Source of the DNA: Chrysemys picta bellii
Lineage: Eukaryota; Chordata; Testudines; Emydidae
NCBI RefSeq assembly: GCF_011386835.1
Contig: NC_088799.1
Span: forward strand, 73,861,302 to 73,925,301
Reading direction: 5' to 3'
Length of the DNA: 64,000 nucleotides
The stretch's first letter is position 1; each line of letters starts with the position of its first letter. This document shows positions 33,753 through 46,694 of the stretch, piece after piece. Under the pieces are notes generated by a model that saw nothing but the letters and a program-made list of their open reading frames with translations, made no database searches and was not told the origin of the DNA. The translations under genes were made by a program, and so were the position numbers.

Positions 33753-34490
33753 CAGGGGCAGCGAGTTGTATGGGTCCATGGTGCCCGTGCTCCACCAATA
33801 TGAGAGCACGGGGGCCCGGCTTAGGACCAGGTCTGTCTCCCAGCCCTGCCTACTGCCCCCATGTGCCTCCCACGGAGCACACCCCCCCCCCCCAGCCCCA
33901 CCTGCTGCCCCCCTGGGCAATTTTTAAAGGACCCGGGGCCTCCACTGCCACCACGGGCAACACAGTGGGGCTAAGACAGCTTCCTGCCCTCCTGCCTGCA
34001 TCACTTCTGGAAGCAGCCGGCACATCCCTGCAGCCCCTGGCGGGGGTGTTTCTGCGCGCTGCCCCCCGCCCCTCAACACCGACTCTGCCAACTGTGTCCA
34101 ATGAGAGCTGCGGTGGCAGTGCCTATGGGCAGCAGCATGCAGAGGCCCCTCCGGCCCCTCCACCTAGGAGCTGCTCCCAGAGGGGAGTGTGGGTCTCCTT
34201 CAGGAGCTGCCCGAGGTAAGTGCTGCACCCCAGCTCCCTGCCCTATCCCAGAGTTCACACCAAAACTCCCTCCCAGAGCCTTCCCCACACCTCCTCCTGC
34301 ACCCCCAACCCCCTGCCCCAGCCCAGAGACCCCACCCAAACTCCCTTCCAGCCTGCCCCCCTGCCTGAGCCCAAAGCCTGCACCCAGCACCCAAACTCCC
34401 TCCCAGAGCTTCAGACAGGTGTGGGGGGCAGGGGTAGGACTTGGACCCATTCTGGGCACCACCAAAAATTGTAGAAACCTGCTCCCCCTG
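33753..34490. mobile_element. hAT-type non-autonomous element, perfect 8-bp duplication
   Basis: The left end CAGGGGCAGCGAGTTG and inverted right end CAGGGGGAGCAGGTTT form a short imperfect terminal repeat. The direct repeats ATTTTAAG at 33745-33752 and 34491-34498 are identical, an exact hAT-size target duplication. The 738-bp interior is C-rich, with a CCAATGAGAGCTGCGG core at 34099-34114 resembling the core of three other MITEs here. Several overlapping 80-150-codon Pro-rich frames on both strands come from composition. No transposase is visible. Confidence 0.9.
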
Positions 34491-35001
34491 ATTTTAAGTA
34501 ATGGAACACTGAAGTGTTCCATCTAATGGCAATGGGAACCAGATTCCTTTTATGTTAAAACACTTCCATTTAAAAAACAGATTTTTAGTGTAGAAGACTC
34601 TGACATTCATCTTTTTTTCTGCCACACCTCATAGACTTTAAGGTCAGAAGGGACCATTATGATCATCTAGTCTGACCTCCCGCATGATGCAGGCCACAAA
34701 GCCGTCCCAACCATTTCCCTTGACTCTGCTGTTGAAGTCCCCAAATCCTGTGGTTTAGAGACTTCAAGTAGCAGAGAATCCTCCAGCTAGCGACCCCTGC
34801 CCCATGCTGCGGAGGAAGGCGAAAAACCTCCAGGGCCTCTGCCAATCTACCCTGGAGGAAAATTCCTTCCCGACCCCAAATATGGTGATCAGTAGAACCC
34901 CGAGCTTGTAGGCAAGACTCTCCAGCCAGACCCTCATTGGCCATTGATACTATTTACCAGCGATGGCACGCTGTTCATTTGACTAAAATCACGTTATCCC
35001 A

Positions 35002-36480
35002 TTAAACCATTCCCTTCATAAACGTATCTATCTTAATCTTAAAACCAGACAGGTCCTTCACCCCCACCGTTTCCCTCGGAAGGCTGTTCCAATATTTCAC
35101 CCCTCTGACGGTCAGAAACCTTCGTCTAATTTCAAGCCTAAACTTCCCCACGGCCAGTTTATATCCATTCGTTCTCATGTCCACATTAGTACTGAGCTGA
35201 AATAATTCCTCTCCCTCCCTCCCTGGTATTTATCCCTCTAATATATTTAAAGAGAGCAATCCTATCCCCCCCTCAGCCTTCGTTTGGTTAGGCTAAACAA
35301 CCCGAGCTCCTCAAGTCTCCTTTCATATGACAGGTTTTCCATTCCTCTGATCATCCTAGTGGCCCTTCTCTGTACCTGTTCAAGTTTGAGTTCATTTTTT
35401 TTAAACATCGGAGACCAGAACTGCACACAGTACTCCAAATGAAGTCTCACCAGTGCCTTGTACAACGGAAGCAGCACCTCCTTATCCCTACTAGATATAC
35501 CTCGCCTAATGCATCCCAAGACCGCATTGGCTTTTTTCACCGCCACATCACATTGTCGACTCATAGTCCTTTTGCGGTCTACCAGGACTCCGAGGTCTTT
35601 CTCCTCCTCCGTTACTTCTAACTGATACGTCCCCAGCTTGTAACTAAAATTGTTATTAGTCATCCCTAAGTGCATCACCTTAGACTTTTCACTATTAAAT
35701 TTCATCCTATTTCTGTTACTCCAATTTACAAGGTCATTCAAGTCTCCCTGCAGAATATCCCGATCCTCCTCCGAATTGGCAATACCTCCCAACTTTTTGT
35801 CATCCGCAAACTTTATCAGCCCACTCCTACAATTATTTCCGAGGTCAGTAATAAATAGATTAAATAAAATGGGTCCCAAAACCGAACCTTGAGGAACTCC
35901 ACTGGTGACCTCCCTCCAACCTGACAGTTCACCTTTCAGTACAACCCGCTGCAATCTCCCCATTAACCAGTTCCTTATCCACCTCTGGATTTTCATATCG
36001 ATCCCCATCTTTTCCAATTTAACCAATAATTGCTCGTGCGGTACAGTATCAAACGCTTTACTGAAATCAAGGTATATTAGGTCTACCACATTTCCCTTAT
36101 ATAACAAGTCTGTTACTTTCTCAAAGAAGGAGATCAGATTGGTTTGGCACGATCTGCCCTTGGTAAAACCATGTTGTAATTTGTCGCAACTGCCATTGAC
36201 CTCAAGGTCCTGAATTACTTTCTCCTTCATAATTTTCTCCAGGACCTTGCACACTACAGATGTTAAACTGACAGGCCTGTAGTTACCCGGGTCACTTTTT
36301 TTTTCCCTTTCTTGAAAATAGGAACCACATTAGCTATTCTCCAGTCCAACGGTACCACCCCCGAGTTTAAAGATTCATTAAAAAATTATCGCTAAGGGGC
36401 CTGCTATTTCTCGCGCCAGTTCCTACAATATTCTTGGATGAAGATCATCCGGTCCGCCCGACTTAGTCCCGTTAAGGTGT
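35002..36480 (-). pseudogene. CR1 ORF2, reverse transcriptase part
   Basis: The longest piece (35262-36254, 330 codons) has [57 protein letters not shown] and the catalytic FADD followed by KKLGG (other copies have TKLGG). It ends at the LGLFSLTKRRLRGG motif where the frame shifts. The C-terminal piece continues at 35002-35184 in another frame (KFRLEIRRRFLTVRGVKYWN). Upstream, between 36255 and 36480, the frame is lost near T- and C-runs, separating RT from the endonuclease. Role in an intact element: copying its own RNA at a nicked chromosomal target. Confidence 0.85.
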
Positions 36481-37965
36481 TCAAGTTTGGTTTCTACCTC
36501 GGATATGGTAATCCCCCCCTCCTGTATCCCCCTCTGTCATGCTGTTAATATTCCTAATCCCTTCATTGGCCTCATTGAACACCGATGCAAAATATTCGTT
36601 TAGATATTGTGCCATTCCTAGATTATCCTTAATCTCCACTCCAGCTATAGTCTTCAGCGGTCCCACTTCTTCTTTCTTTGCTTTCTTCCTATTTATATGG
36701 TTATAAAACCTCTTACTATTGCTTTTAATTCCCCTCGCAAGGTCCAACTCTACACGGCTTTTGGCCTTTCTCACTCCATCTCTACATGCTGTGACCTCAA
36801 TAAGGTAAGTTTCCTTACTGATCCCTCCCCTCTTCCACTCTTTGTACACCTTCTGTTTTTTCCTAATCGCCCCTTTGAGACGGTCGCTCATCCAGCTCGG
36901 TCTAAATCTCTTGCTTACTAACCGTTTTCCCTTTTTTGGGATACAGGCCTCCGACAGCTCCTGCAGCTTTAACTTAAAATAATTCCAGGCATCTTCTGCC
37001 TTTAGATCCATTAATATGTTTGCCCAATCCACTGCCCTTACCAGTCCTCTTAATTTATTAAAATTAGCCTTTTTAAAATTGTAAACCCTAGTCTTTGATT
37101 TAATTCTGTTAATCCTTCCATTTAGTTTAAACCGAATTAGCTCATGATCACTGGAGCCAAGGTTGTCCCCTACAACCATTTCCTCAACGAGGTCCTCACT
37201 ACTCACCAAAACCAAATCCAAAATGGCCTCCCCCCTCGTCGGTTCAGCTACTACTTGATGAAGGAATTGATCAGCAAGCACATCTAAGAACATCTGAGCC
37301 CTATTATTGCTACTAGCATTTGTTCCCCAATCTATATCTGGGAAGTTAAAATCTCCCATAATTACACAGTTCCTATTAGTATTTACTTCCCTAAACACAT
37401 TAAATAGTTCGTTATCCATATCCTGGGTAGATCCCGGCGGTCTATAGCACACCCCAAGCACTATCCCAGGGGAGGCTCTAGTAGTTCTTTTACCCAGTGT
37501 GAGTATTGCCCAGACTGACTCCATCTTATCCATTCCATCACTTATTATTTGTTTACAGCTTACCTCATTATTGACATACAATGCCACCCCCCCACCTTTA
37601 CCTTTGTTCCGGTCGTTCCTAAACAACACATACCCTTCCATACCTGTACTCCAGTCATGACTGCTGTTCCACCACGTTTCAGTTATACCTACGATATCCG
37701 GTTTCATTTCTCGGACCAGGAGCTCCAATTCCTCCATTTTGTTACCTAGGCTTCTCGCATTGGTGTATAAACATCCTAATGTATGCTGTTTAGCCTGTCT
37801 CCCATTAGTTATGCAATTTGTTACGGACCCCTTACTGTTCATCCCCCCCTCTCGTTCTTATGTCCAATCCCATCCCCCTGGCTATATCTCTTCTTATCTC
37901 ATCACTCACATTTTCAATGTTGGAATCTGGCGTGGAGATTAACTGTACATCTCCCAACCGTTTCC
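36481..37965 (-). pseudogene. CR1 ORF2, APE-type endonuclease part
   Basis: A 453-codon open stretch starts at an internal ATG at 37842. The true ORF2 start lies further upstream near 37960, with a G7 run at 37843-37849 breaking the frame (one G fewer would join it). All catalytic signatures of an AP-endonuclease-like domain are visible in the 453-codon stretch: Asn28 (NARSL), Glu55 (ITETWW), Asp164/Asn166 (GDFN) and Asp232-His233 (SSDH). The C-terminal 200 residues are the basic linker to RT (KRFRPSWMSDRLKGAIRKKQ). The frame is lost after GDTGGG at a C-run near 36520. The enzyme nicks target DNA to prime reverse transcription. Confidence 0.85.
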
Positions 37966-37974
37966 CCCAACTTC

Positions 37975-38700
37975 CTAGTTTAAAGCTCTTTTGATGAGAT
38001 GAGCCAGCCTCCCTCCCAGAAGTCTATTTCCTTCCCTACTCAGGTGAAGTCCATCCCGTGAGAACAGCTGTCTGTCCCCAAAAGCCTCCCAGTGGCCATA
38101 CATCCCAAAGCCCTCCTTATAGCACCACTCCCTTAGCCAACTATTTATTCTCACAATCCTATCAGCCCTTTGCTGCCCTTCTCTAGGAACATGCAGAATT
38201 CCACTAAAGATGATCTGAGCCTCGATTTCCTTGAGCGTCTTCCCCAGCCTGGCATAATCCCCCTTGATTCTCTCTAATGAGAACCTAGCCGTGTCATTTG
38301 TTCCTACATGAAGGATTATCAAGGGGTTCTTACCTGCTCCTTTTAGTATCCTTTTCAACCGCAGGTCCACATCCCGTATCTTTGCGCCCGGTAGACAGCA
38401 CACCCTTCTGTTCTCTGGGTCCGCCCTGGTCACAGGCCTATCCAACCTCCTTTAGTAAGGAGTCCCCAATCACATAAACCTGCCGTCGCCTGGCGACAGT
38501 GCGATCTACCAATCTATCTTCTGTTCCCTCTAGTCGAAACCTGTGTCCGTTCCTATTTTCCCCTCATACTCCCCCTTCTGCCATCCTGTATCCTCCCGGT
38601 GCCCAGATTTGGTGCTGTCTCCATCAACTCCTCCCCTCTCTCTATAGGACTAGCTGCTCTTCTCTTCTTCCTCACCCTCTCACCTTCAGTTACCACCTGC
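37975..38700 (-). pseudogene. CR1 ORF1, SGNH/GDSL esterase domain
   Basis: The open piece 37975-38445 (156 codons) has the later blocks of an SGNH hydrolase fold: ILHVGTNDTA (block with catalytic-site Asn) and RDGLHLSREG (catalytic Asp and His, D-x-x-H). The Ser block, YVIGDS, lies just upstream (codons at 38459-38467) in a different frame because of a one-base insertion at about 38446-38456. A further upstream stretch to about 38700 reads as a charged N-terminal region without a clear PHD-type finger. Esterase domains in ORF1 are known for CR1-clade LINEs; their exact substrate is unsettled. The frame ends with LAHLIKRALN and TAA just before ORF2. Confidence 0.75.
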
Positions 38701-41240
38701 TGCCCCCCCCACCTATACTGCACACATGTCCCTACGTAACTCAGTGCTCTCAGAAATGCATTTTGTTAAACAACAAGAGTCACTTGTACTATTATCAGCT
38801 ATTCTGCAATCAATGGGGTAAGCCCCACATTATGTAATGAGCAGTCTGTTTCCAAATAGTTGATGATTTTTTTTAGTTGAATTTGAGAAGAGAGAGAAGT
38901 GAAAATGTAAGCAGATCCTGGAGATGGTGGGTGGAATGCTGGGTTTCTTGGGACCTGGCTATGATCCAGATTCTTATTTTATGGCTTGGATTAACTGTCA
39001 ATCACTAGCCAAATTAGAATTGCTTTAGCCAAATTTTATAATAGAAGAAACAACTTGCTATTCCCTACCACGTTTTGTATTTTTGTGTCAGATGCTTACA
39101 AAATTGTTCAATGTGTCATGAAATTGTTGTAGCAGACATCCTAGAGACCTAAGACTTGAGAAAATCAGAAATAAATGTCAAAGGGATACTTTTTCTCAAG
39201 AAGCAGAGTATGCATGGGGGAGGGGGAGGAATCTGCTGGCAAGATTGTGGGATCAGAATGAAATCACAAGCTCTCTTCCCCCTCTACAAGCTACCAATGT
39301 AGCCAACAGTAGCTAGTGCAGAACAGGGAGAGGTAGCTGATTCAAGGTATGCCTGTTCCAGCCTCTTCATATATGTCTCAATTGCCCACCTTCACTCTTT
39401 TTTTTTATTTCCCCCCCACCTTCTGTGCCCAGATTTTCCCAGACAACTTTAACTCAGACAAAGAGATTAGGGTCCTTAAAGTTCCCTTTAACAGATTAAG
39501 CTCTTGTCACTATCAGTAAGAAAGCGTTCAAGATATGCTTCTCTGATGACCCCTCCAGAGTGAGGTCTTGCAATAACCTGTTTCCAGATGGAACAAATAG
39601 TATTCAAATTAAATACATGCTTTGTATTCAAAGTTCTTCTTTCATTTTCAAAGCAGTATAAAGATAAGAATTACAACAGAGACAACATATTACAATAAAG
39701 AATTTACACTAACAATATTGCAAAACTATCTATTGGAAATTTTTGCTACAAAAAAGAAAATGCTAGTTGTCTGTATCATTACAGCTCACATTTTCATTGA
39801 AAGACGTTCCCTCACCGACATAATCTCTCTTCTGCACAGTCCCATATCTTAGCTTTCTGGGGATGTGTGTTCTTAACAGCTTTAGGGAAAAAATCATGAT
39901 ATTTAGAAGAGATGGGCCTGAGCAGCAATGGTCAGAACCAGATATGTATCCAAACTACCTACAAATTCATGTGTGTTTGGATCTAGAATTTCTGTTCAAG
40001 TCATCATGTTGTAAGAGGCCACAAAAAAAATCAGATCTAGATTTGCATTTTCCCCAAAGTTTTTAAGGATATTGAGATAGTGTTTTGGTTCAGGCCCAAT
40101 TTTGCCAATAGAAACTCAGTAGTTTTACTAAATTTTGCAGAAGCTTAGAGAAATTATAAAAATATTTTCTTGTTGCATACAAAAAAGGGGTAGTTTAAAA
40201 AATGTAAATATTTGCAAAATAGTATTTATAGGAAGGAGGGACTGGGAAACATTCTTTGAACATAGGGCTTTCCCACACAGCACTGGGAAAGTGTGCCAGA
40301 GGGGTTTGATTTGTAAAGCACACTAATGAGCTGCACTCTAATTGCCTCATGTGGACCCTGCTGTCTAAAGCTCAGGGCTGTCCAAATTACATTGGGGGGC
40401 TACTCTAGTCCCCCAAGCAAGCCAAGACTGGGAGTGCAGAAAAGTCTTAAAACCATAATAGCCCTCACCCTCTGGGCTGCGAGTTCTGGACTGTGGCTCT
40501 GTAAGGTAGCTTTTAGAGGCATAGCGCAGAATCTCGCCTATTATTTTACAACATCCATTACTGTTTTTTTTATTTTACTTTATTTTTACCAAATTTCCCC
40601 CCCAAAATCTACCTGGAATGAGATGCAAATGCAACATTTCTGGAAGATCAGTTTAGTTTTAAGGAAGTTTGATGTGGAGTTGACCTTGATCTTACAAAGG
40701 GAAATTAGTTTGGAATAGGTACTGCCACTGCATCATAATTAATAGATTCCTCACAAGTATGTAAACGTATGTTTTCATTCATGAATTGTCTGTATAAGTA
40801 GATCATGATTTTTACAAATTCTTATGTTTTCAGTTCAACATATTTCAGCTTATGGATTGCTGTTGGTGGTGAGGATTTATTTCAGTGTTTGAGATTTATT
40901 ATTTATTCTGTGTGGTGGGCCATCCAAGTCATTTGGCATTGTTTCAGTTCCCTATTGGACTGTATAATCTTTATAAACAGAAGACTGTCTGAACAAAATG
41001 TTGGGGCTTTGTTTCTCAGAGAGAGAGGGGTACAGCCCTAGGGAATATGACATTTCTAACCTATCCTTGTTCATAAGAGAGCCAGGAATTTGGCTATGTA
41101 CATGCGCTCCCTTGATTTAACAATATATGAGTTGCATCCTGCTCTGAAGGAGCAAGGAAGATACATCTAGTGCATAGTTTGTCTGGAGCCTTTAAGGAAT
41201 ATAATATATATAAAAACCTATGTTATGAGCTAATACATTT

Positions 41241-41272
41241 TGTGTGTGTGTGTGTGTGCACGCGCGCGTGTA
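41241..41272. repeat. Alternating purine-pyrimidine tract (TG)n-(CG)n
   Basis: Nine TG units, then CA, four CG units, TG and TA. Every step alternates pyrimidine and purine for 32 bases, the composition most prone to left-handed Z-DNA. Confidence 0.85.
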
Positions 41273-44200
41273 AAAGAAATCAGGAAAGAGTTGTGTAGCT
41301 TTTTAAAATAGGTTACACCTAACTATAGTTTCTGCATTGTTAGTGTTCCTTTAAATCCATTTCATAATACTATTTGACATAGCTTTTCGTATATGCGGCC
41401 ATATCAATTTTGCTAGTAGTAACAATGTTGTTAATACAAAAATGTCGGCTGTTCTGTCAGTGAAATTGATGTATTTACATAAAAAGTCTGTGATATGGCA
41501 AAAATTCATTTCCTATCTCATTTTTCTTTTACAGGCTAATTTTTTCTATCTGGTACCAGGTGAGAGAAAAATTGTTTAGTATTTGCCAGTCTATACATTA
41601 TCTCTTCTTGGCTTCCTTTCCCCTCCCCCTTCCAGAGCAAACATCTGTCTCATTTTGTGGTAAGTAAAATACGTTCCGATTTTCTGTATCTTTTATTGGC
41701 ACTTTATATTTGTCATTTCACACATTATGCACTGTAATAGTCTGTAATCTATTTATGAAAGATTGTGGACATCTGCAGCCAAATGTAATGCAGTCAAGCT
41801 TAGGGGGTTTTGTGCTTGCTAGGCTATATCATCATACCCACAAGTACTCAAAATATAAGAAATTATGCTTAATGTGTATTTCTAATGTTCTTTGTCAGGG
41901 AATCCTAATCTTTACTTCATTTTTTGTTTAACAAAACTGCCCTTTTCCAGAGAGATAAGAGTGGAGGTAGTGCCTGATAATTACATGTCATAGTCTTTGT
42001 CCATGGACCCTGGAAATAGATCTGGTTGACTTGTTACTTTTTTCTATCCAAGCATTTTAAAGAAAGTTATCTACAATATTGTGGTGTTCTTGTGTTGGGC
42101 TGCAAAGCAGTATCAGAATTGAAAGTGACCCTAAGTAGATCTGGCAAAAATAGATCGTCAAAGGTTGTGGTACATGTCACTTATCACATGGTTCTGCAAT
42201 TTATTGTATGGATATCACTACTACGTACATAGTTTAGATATATCTGGACACAACTGATATCAAGTAAACTGGTATGTACAATTGTGTCAGCATAGAACTC
42301 CCTGTATAGGGTATCTGCCTTTAGTGTTTACAATATACAGTGCCACTTAGTTACAGTAGAACAAAAGATATTACAGCATTATTTAGCATATTTATGAAAT
42401 GAGTATAATAGGCTACAATATTTCTGTGTAACCAGGATATAGAAATGAATTAGATGTGTGTCCCATAATGATTGACAACAGTGATTTCTTACTAGTATTT
42501 TGAAGAAAAAAATTAAGATCTGACCCCTTCATATGATTTCATCCAAGCCAGCAAACATTTACTGTGGTCTGGGCATGCAGCGAGCAGAAACACATTGCAA
42601 ATTTTAGTATGTTGAGGATCATTAACTTGATTGTGTCAATTTGTTAAAGTGCCAAGTAATGATTTTACAGGTAATTAGACTTTAACAGGCAGAAACTAAT
42701 TTATGTCCTTCTTGTTTTTATGATGTATGTAATGATAGTACATCTATCACACAAGCTGTTGTTTTTAGGTACACAAAATGTCTTAATATCCTAAAGCAAA
42801 TGAAATATTACATGTCAGGAACTGATCAGTGACTGTATAAAACACATTAGTGCCTTTTCTTCTTTTAGCTGCTCTTAATCGAAGCTCATTCATCATGTCA
42901 TGGAAAGATGGAATGTTTCAGGTTATTTTTGCTGCTCGGAGAAATGGCAGTGAACCTTTAAGGTCAGGAGGACAAGACAATAGCTTCAGGTTATTACAAT
43001 TGTTTTTCTAATAGTTGAGGCTCAAGATGCCCCAATGGATTGTGAGATTTTTTTTTTTCCTGACTACCTGAGAACAGCAGCAAAACATCCACTTTAATTT
43101 GCAAGTAGGAGAGCCCTTACAGCTTTCATAACAATTATCACCACTTATAGTGTTGGGAAAACCAGTTGAGGATTGAAGCTCGTATAAGAGAGCCTGAACC
43201 TCTGAAGACTGGAAATAGTCTAGAAATCTTGCAAGTTCTCCATAATTCCTGATCCTGGCTACATGGAAAATTCTGCAAGAAAAGGTTTCCTTGCAACATT
43301 CTCCAGAGCAGGGAATGCCATGTTATGTAACAAAAATTATGGTTTGTGTTTGCTTTCGCAAAGTATTAACTACACTCCTTTAAAACTTCAAAAAAAGTTT
43401 GCATTCAGTTGGTTCTAAATTTGTTCTGGTTATTGTTTACATCAGCTTGGTCATCCTTGACTTCAACACCAGTCACCAATATGCTCTGGGGATCAGAAAC
43501 TTTTCCTTCCCCAAATTAGGATTTATTTTTTAAACTCGAGGTTAATTAAAGGTGGTTCAATGAGTCTGTCTGTTACTCAGCTGTGTTACCAGTTCTTTTC
43601 TGGAGGGCCGAGAGGGAGTAAAGAACATGGATGGTCCATAAATTTCTCATTTACTTAAATAATATCTGCTTTGTGTCATGTTTAATGGCTGACAAGTTTG
43701 CTGTCAATCAGCCCTGTTGTGAGATGATTTGATTGCCAATAAAGTCTCAAAGCTGTAGTCTAATGCAGCTTGTTGGCTGACACTTCCTGAGCATGGTGTT
43801 TACTTCAATAGAGTCTTACCTGTAATTATAGTGTCACTATTCAGGATGTTGTAGTTAAAGCTCTGTCAACATTTCCATTACAAACACTATTTTCAGGGAT
43901 GTAAACTGAGTAACAACTTGTTCAAGGCTGAAAATGTGGCACACAGTTAAAGAATGTGATCCTCTCATCTTCAAAGGTGGAGGGGGTAGGTGTGGTCTGG
44001 TCAAATAGTAAGTAAGAAAGGAGTAATGGCTCTTTTTAAGGGTTCCCCCCCTCTTTTGGGTTGGAAGGATGGCAGAAAGGATGAAGGGGACAGCATCACC
44101 TGAGCAGGGAGTTGTCCAGAGGGGCTCAGGTATGCCATTGGTGTCCTGCACAGCAGGTAGAGTCCTTGTTCTGCTAGACTGAACCCTCTGTGATTCCTAT

Positions 44201-46610
44201 ATCGGCAGCTGATTGCTGGCACCTCCTAGAGGCAGGTGTCCAATGCAGTTACTCATTCCACAGGGTTCCAGCTCCCTGGTAAACCGAACTGGAAGTGGAT
44301 GTAGGTGGAAGGCATCCCCTAAAGAAACTGGGGAAAGGGGCTGAGGCTCCTAACATCAGGTACATTGAGGAGACAGCCCCCTTTCCTCAGCCCCTGAACC
44401 CACATGCATGAGAGGAGGTGGTCGGGGTCCCAGCAATGGGCTTGAAACAAATTTAGAGGGCAGAGGTCTGATGGCAACTCTCCCCAAATAGGTGGACAAG
44501 TTTGCCGAAGGAATGTTGATGTACAAGTTATTGCTGGATAATTCCCAGGTGATCTAAGTTAGTAAAACACTTTTGTGGCCTAATTAAACCACATCCTTCA
44601 CATCTTGTGTTTCTTCCTGCATGTGTGGGACCATTTCAGGAAATTGTTTGGACTACTGGCATCTCCCATGCTACAAAGTAGATGGCCCTCTCTTCCTCAC
44701 GTATTTTCAGGCACCTTAAGACCATATGTCTGTCCAAATGAATTTGCAAAAGTTTAGGTTTAGCAGACTCTAACATCAGTGATTTAGGTGAGTTTGGACT
44801 TTGGTTTGGATTATTTTGTTTTGCATTTAAGAAAATCCTACATAACTTTTGAAAGAAATATTCAGATGCAAGTTTCTATCTACTTCACTTGTAGTAGAGT
44901 GTGCCAACAGCTTATTATATGGGCCTGATCCTTCTAGCCTCATCCCCACTACTGACTCAGAACTCACGTTCATTGACATTACTGACTCAGACTGGTACAT
45001 TGTTCTTGTGCTTCTTAGGCGTTTCCATCAGTTTCAGCAGAATGTAAAGCATAGCCAAAGCTAGTTTTCTAACCCTTATGGTTACCAAGGATGATAAACT
45101 GAAGCCCAGTCTACTCACAAAATTGCACCAGTTTAATTAAAGGTGTATTTTTAACTGATTTGGTTAAATGTCATGTGGCCGCTCTTAAATCAACTGAAAT
45201 ATGGCTTACATTCATTTAACTTAGTCCAATTGTTAACCAACTAAAGCTAAGTGATATGACATTTTTAACCAGATTTAGGAGTGTTTACGTAGGGCTTTAA
45301 GTGATTTATAAACCAAATAGGGACGGATTTAAACATTTGTTAATGTTAGACATCCTTAAGTGTTTTACTAGATTGGGGGCCTTAAGTAACTTGGTATCTC
45401 TAGATACATGAAGGATGACAATAATATTTCCTTTGAAAATACATTATTTCATCTGATTACTCCTTGGCCTTACTAGTGAACAGGAAGTAAATTATGATTT
45501 CTGATTAATTTCACAGTGGGGAAAGGTTACTGGTTACATGAATACATTTTAAGTGATTGTCTCATGGCCAAAATTTTCAGATGTGAGTGCTTAAAGTTGC
45601 ATGCCTAAACCCATTTTCAGTCCTGATCCTTCAAAGACTATGTGCGCACAAAGTTAAGCAAGTGCATAAATCATTGCAGGATTGGGGCTGATGGGACCAG
45701 AATAAGTGGCAGGATTTTGAAGTAGTGAGCACCCTACATGCCCACAGAAATAAATGTTATAATTTAAAATAGATTAGTACAAAACTGAAACACTTAACCA
45801 CCTAGTGTAATAAATTAGGTATTATCATACTTTTAAGCACCAATCAGCACTAAAAATCAAAACCTAACTGAGTCCTGGGTGAAAATTCTATTTAAATTGC
45901 TGAAACGAGTTTGGTTACAGTACCTAGGTTGGATGGAAGTCAATGGGAGCTGGGTGTGTTAATCGCATCAAATTAGGATACTTATTTTGGTTCATAAATA
46001 TTTATTTAGGCACCTAAATTTAAAACTTCTGTCTCATGATTAATTGAACCAATATAGTTGCCCACTAGTCTGAACCACTGAATGCAGGTTATTTAATTAC
46101 TTGCTATCCATAACAGAATTGAAATCATATGCAATTGTCATTCGGAGTCTCCTACAGGTATTTGTCTGGGGGTGCCTGAGGCATAAATTTCACACAGATT
46201 TTCACACAGTATTTTTATACTTAAATACTCTGAGAATACAGAGGAAAATTTTTCCCTAAGTAGGCAAATTCATGTCACTTTGATAGTGTCCTCTCTGTAT
46301 GTCACCTGGGATGTTATCAAACCAAAAATAATGTTATGACATTACTTTGTGTGATCACACATGAGATTATACCTTTTTGTACCACTGGTTAGTATGGTAA
46401 AGACTATGTAAATATGATCGTTCAATCCCAGGATGAAGTCATAAATGGGACAGCCTCAGCCACGCTTTTTGTGTAGCTGTCAGGAAGTCTGATTTGAAAT
46501 CCACTAACATCAGCATAGACCACAACTACAATTCCCATAACTCAAGAGAAATGCAGTTTTAATGTTGATCTGACTCAGAATGAAGCATTTAGGTCAATTT
46601 AAAAATGCCG

Positions 46611-46694
46611 AATGAAACATTTCAGTTTCAGAAATGCTGAAATGTTTCATTTTGACTTAAAATGTTGTTTGTTTGTTTGTTTGTTTGTTTGTTT
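46611..46694. repeat. Perfect hairpin followed by (GTTT)n
   Basis: The arms AATGAAACATTTCAG (46611-46625) and CTGAAATGTTTCATT (46637-46651) are exact inverse copies with an 11-base loop. A (GTTT)n microsatellite occupies 46664-46694. The surroundings resemble an AT-rich 'tttcattttgac' repeat seen also near 27.1 kb; class unknown. Confidence 0.7.

Larger units (their letters stand above)
34629..38740 (-). mobile_element. CR1 LINE, near-complete copy (ORF1 + ORF2)
   Basis: On the minus strand the order is ORF1 esterase region (about 37975-38700), a short inter-ORF gap, ORF2 endonuclease (36481-37965), RT (35002-36480), then the 3' UTR ending in an ATAGACTTTAAGG/AAGGTCAGAAGGGACC-type tail at the left. 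The subfamily differs from the 18.6- and 30-kb copies but is the same as the one at 55.9-59.8 kb. Several frameshifts sit in homopolymer runs, so the copy is inactive as read. The 5' boundary is approximate: coding resemblance fades near 38700-38740. Confidence 0.85.

Noticed and set aside
33770..34526. Proline-rich frames up to 149 codons on both strands
   Set aside because: They fall inside the hAT element with exact target duplication. The C-rich DNA opens all frames and no transposase motif is present.
44328..44394. GGGGAAAGGGGCTGAGG and CCTTTCCTCAGCCCC inverted pair as a small transposon
   Set aside because: The arms are short with a loop of about 35 bases and no target duplication or terminal features; likely chance.
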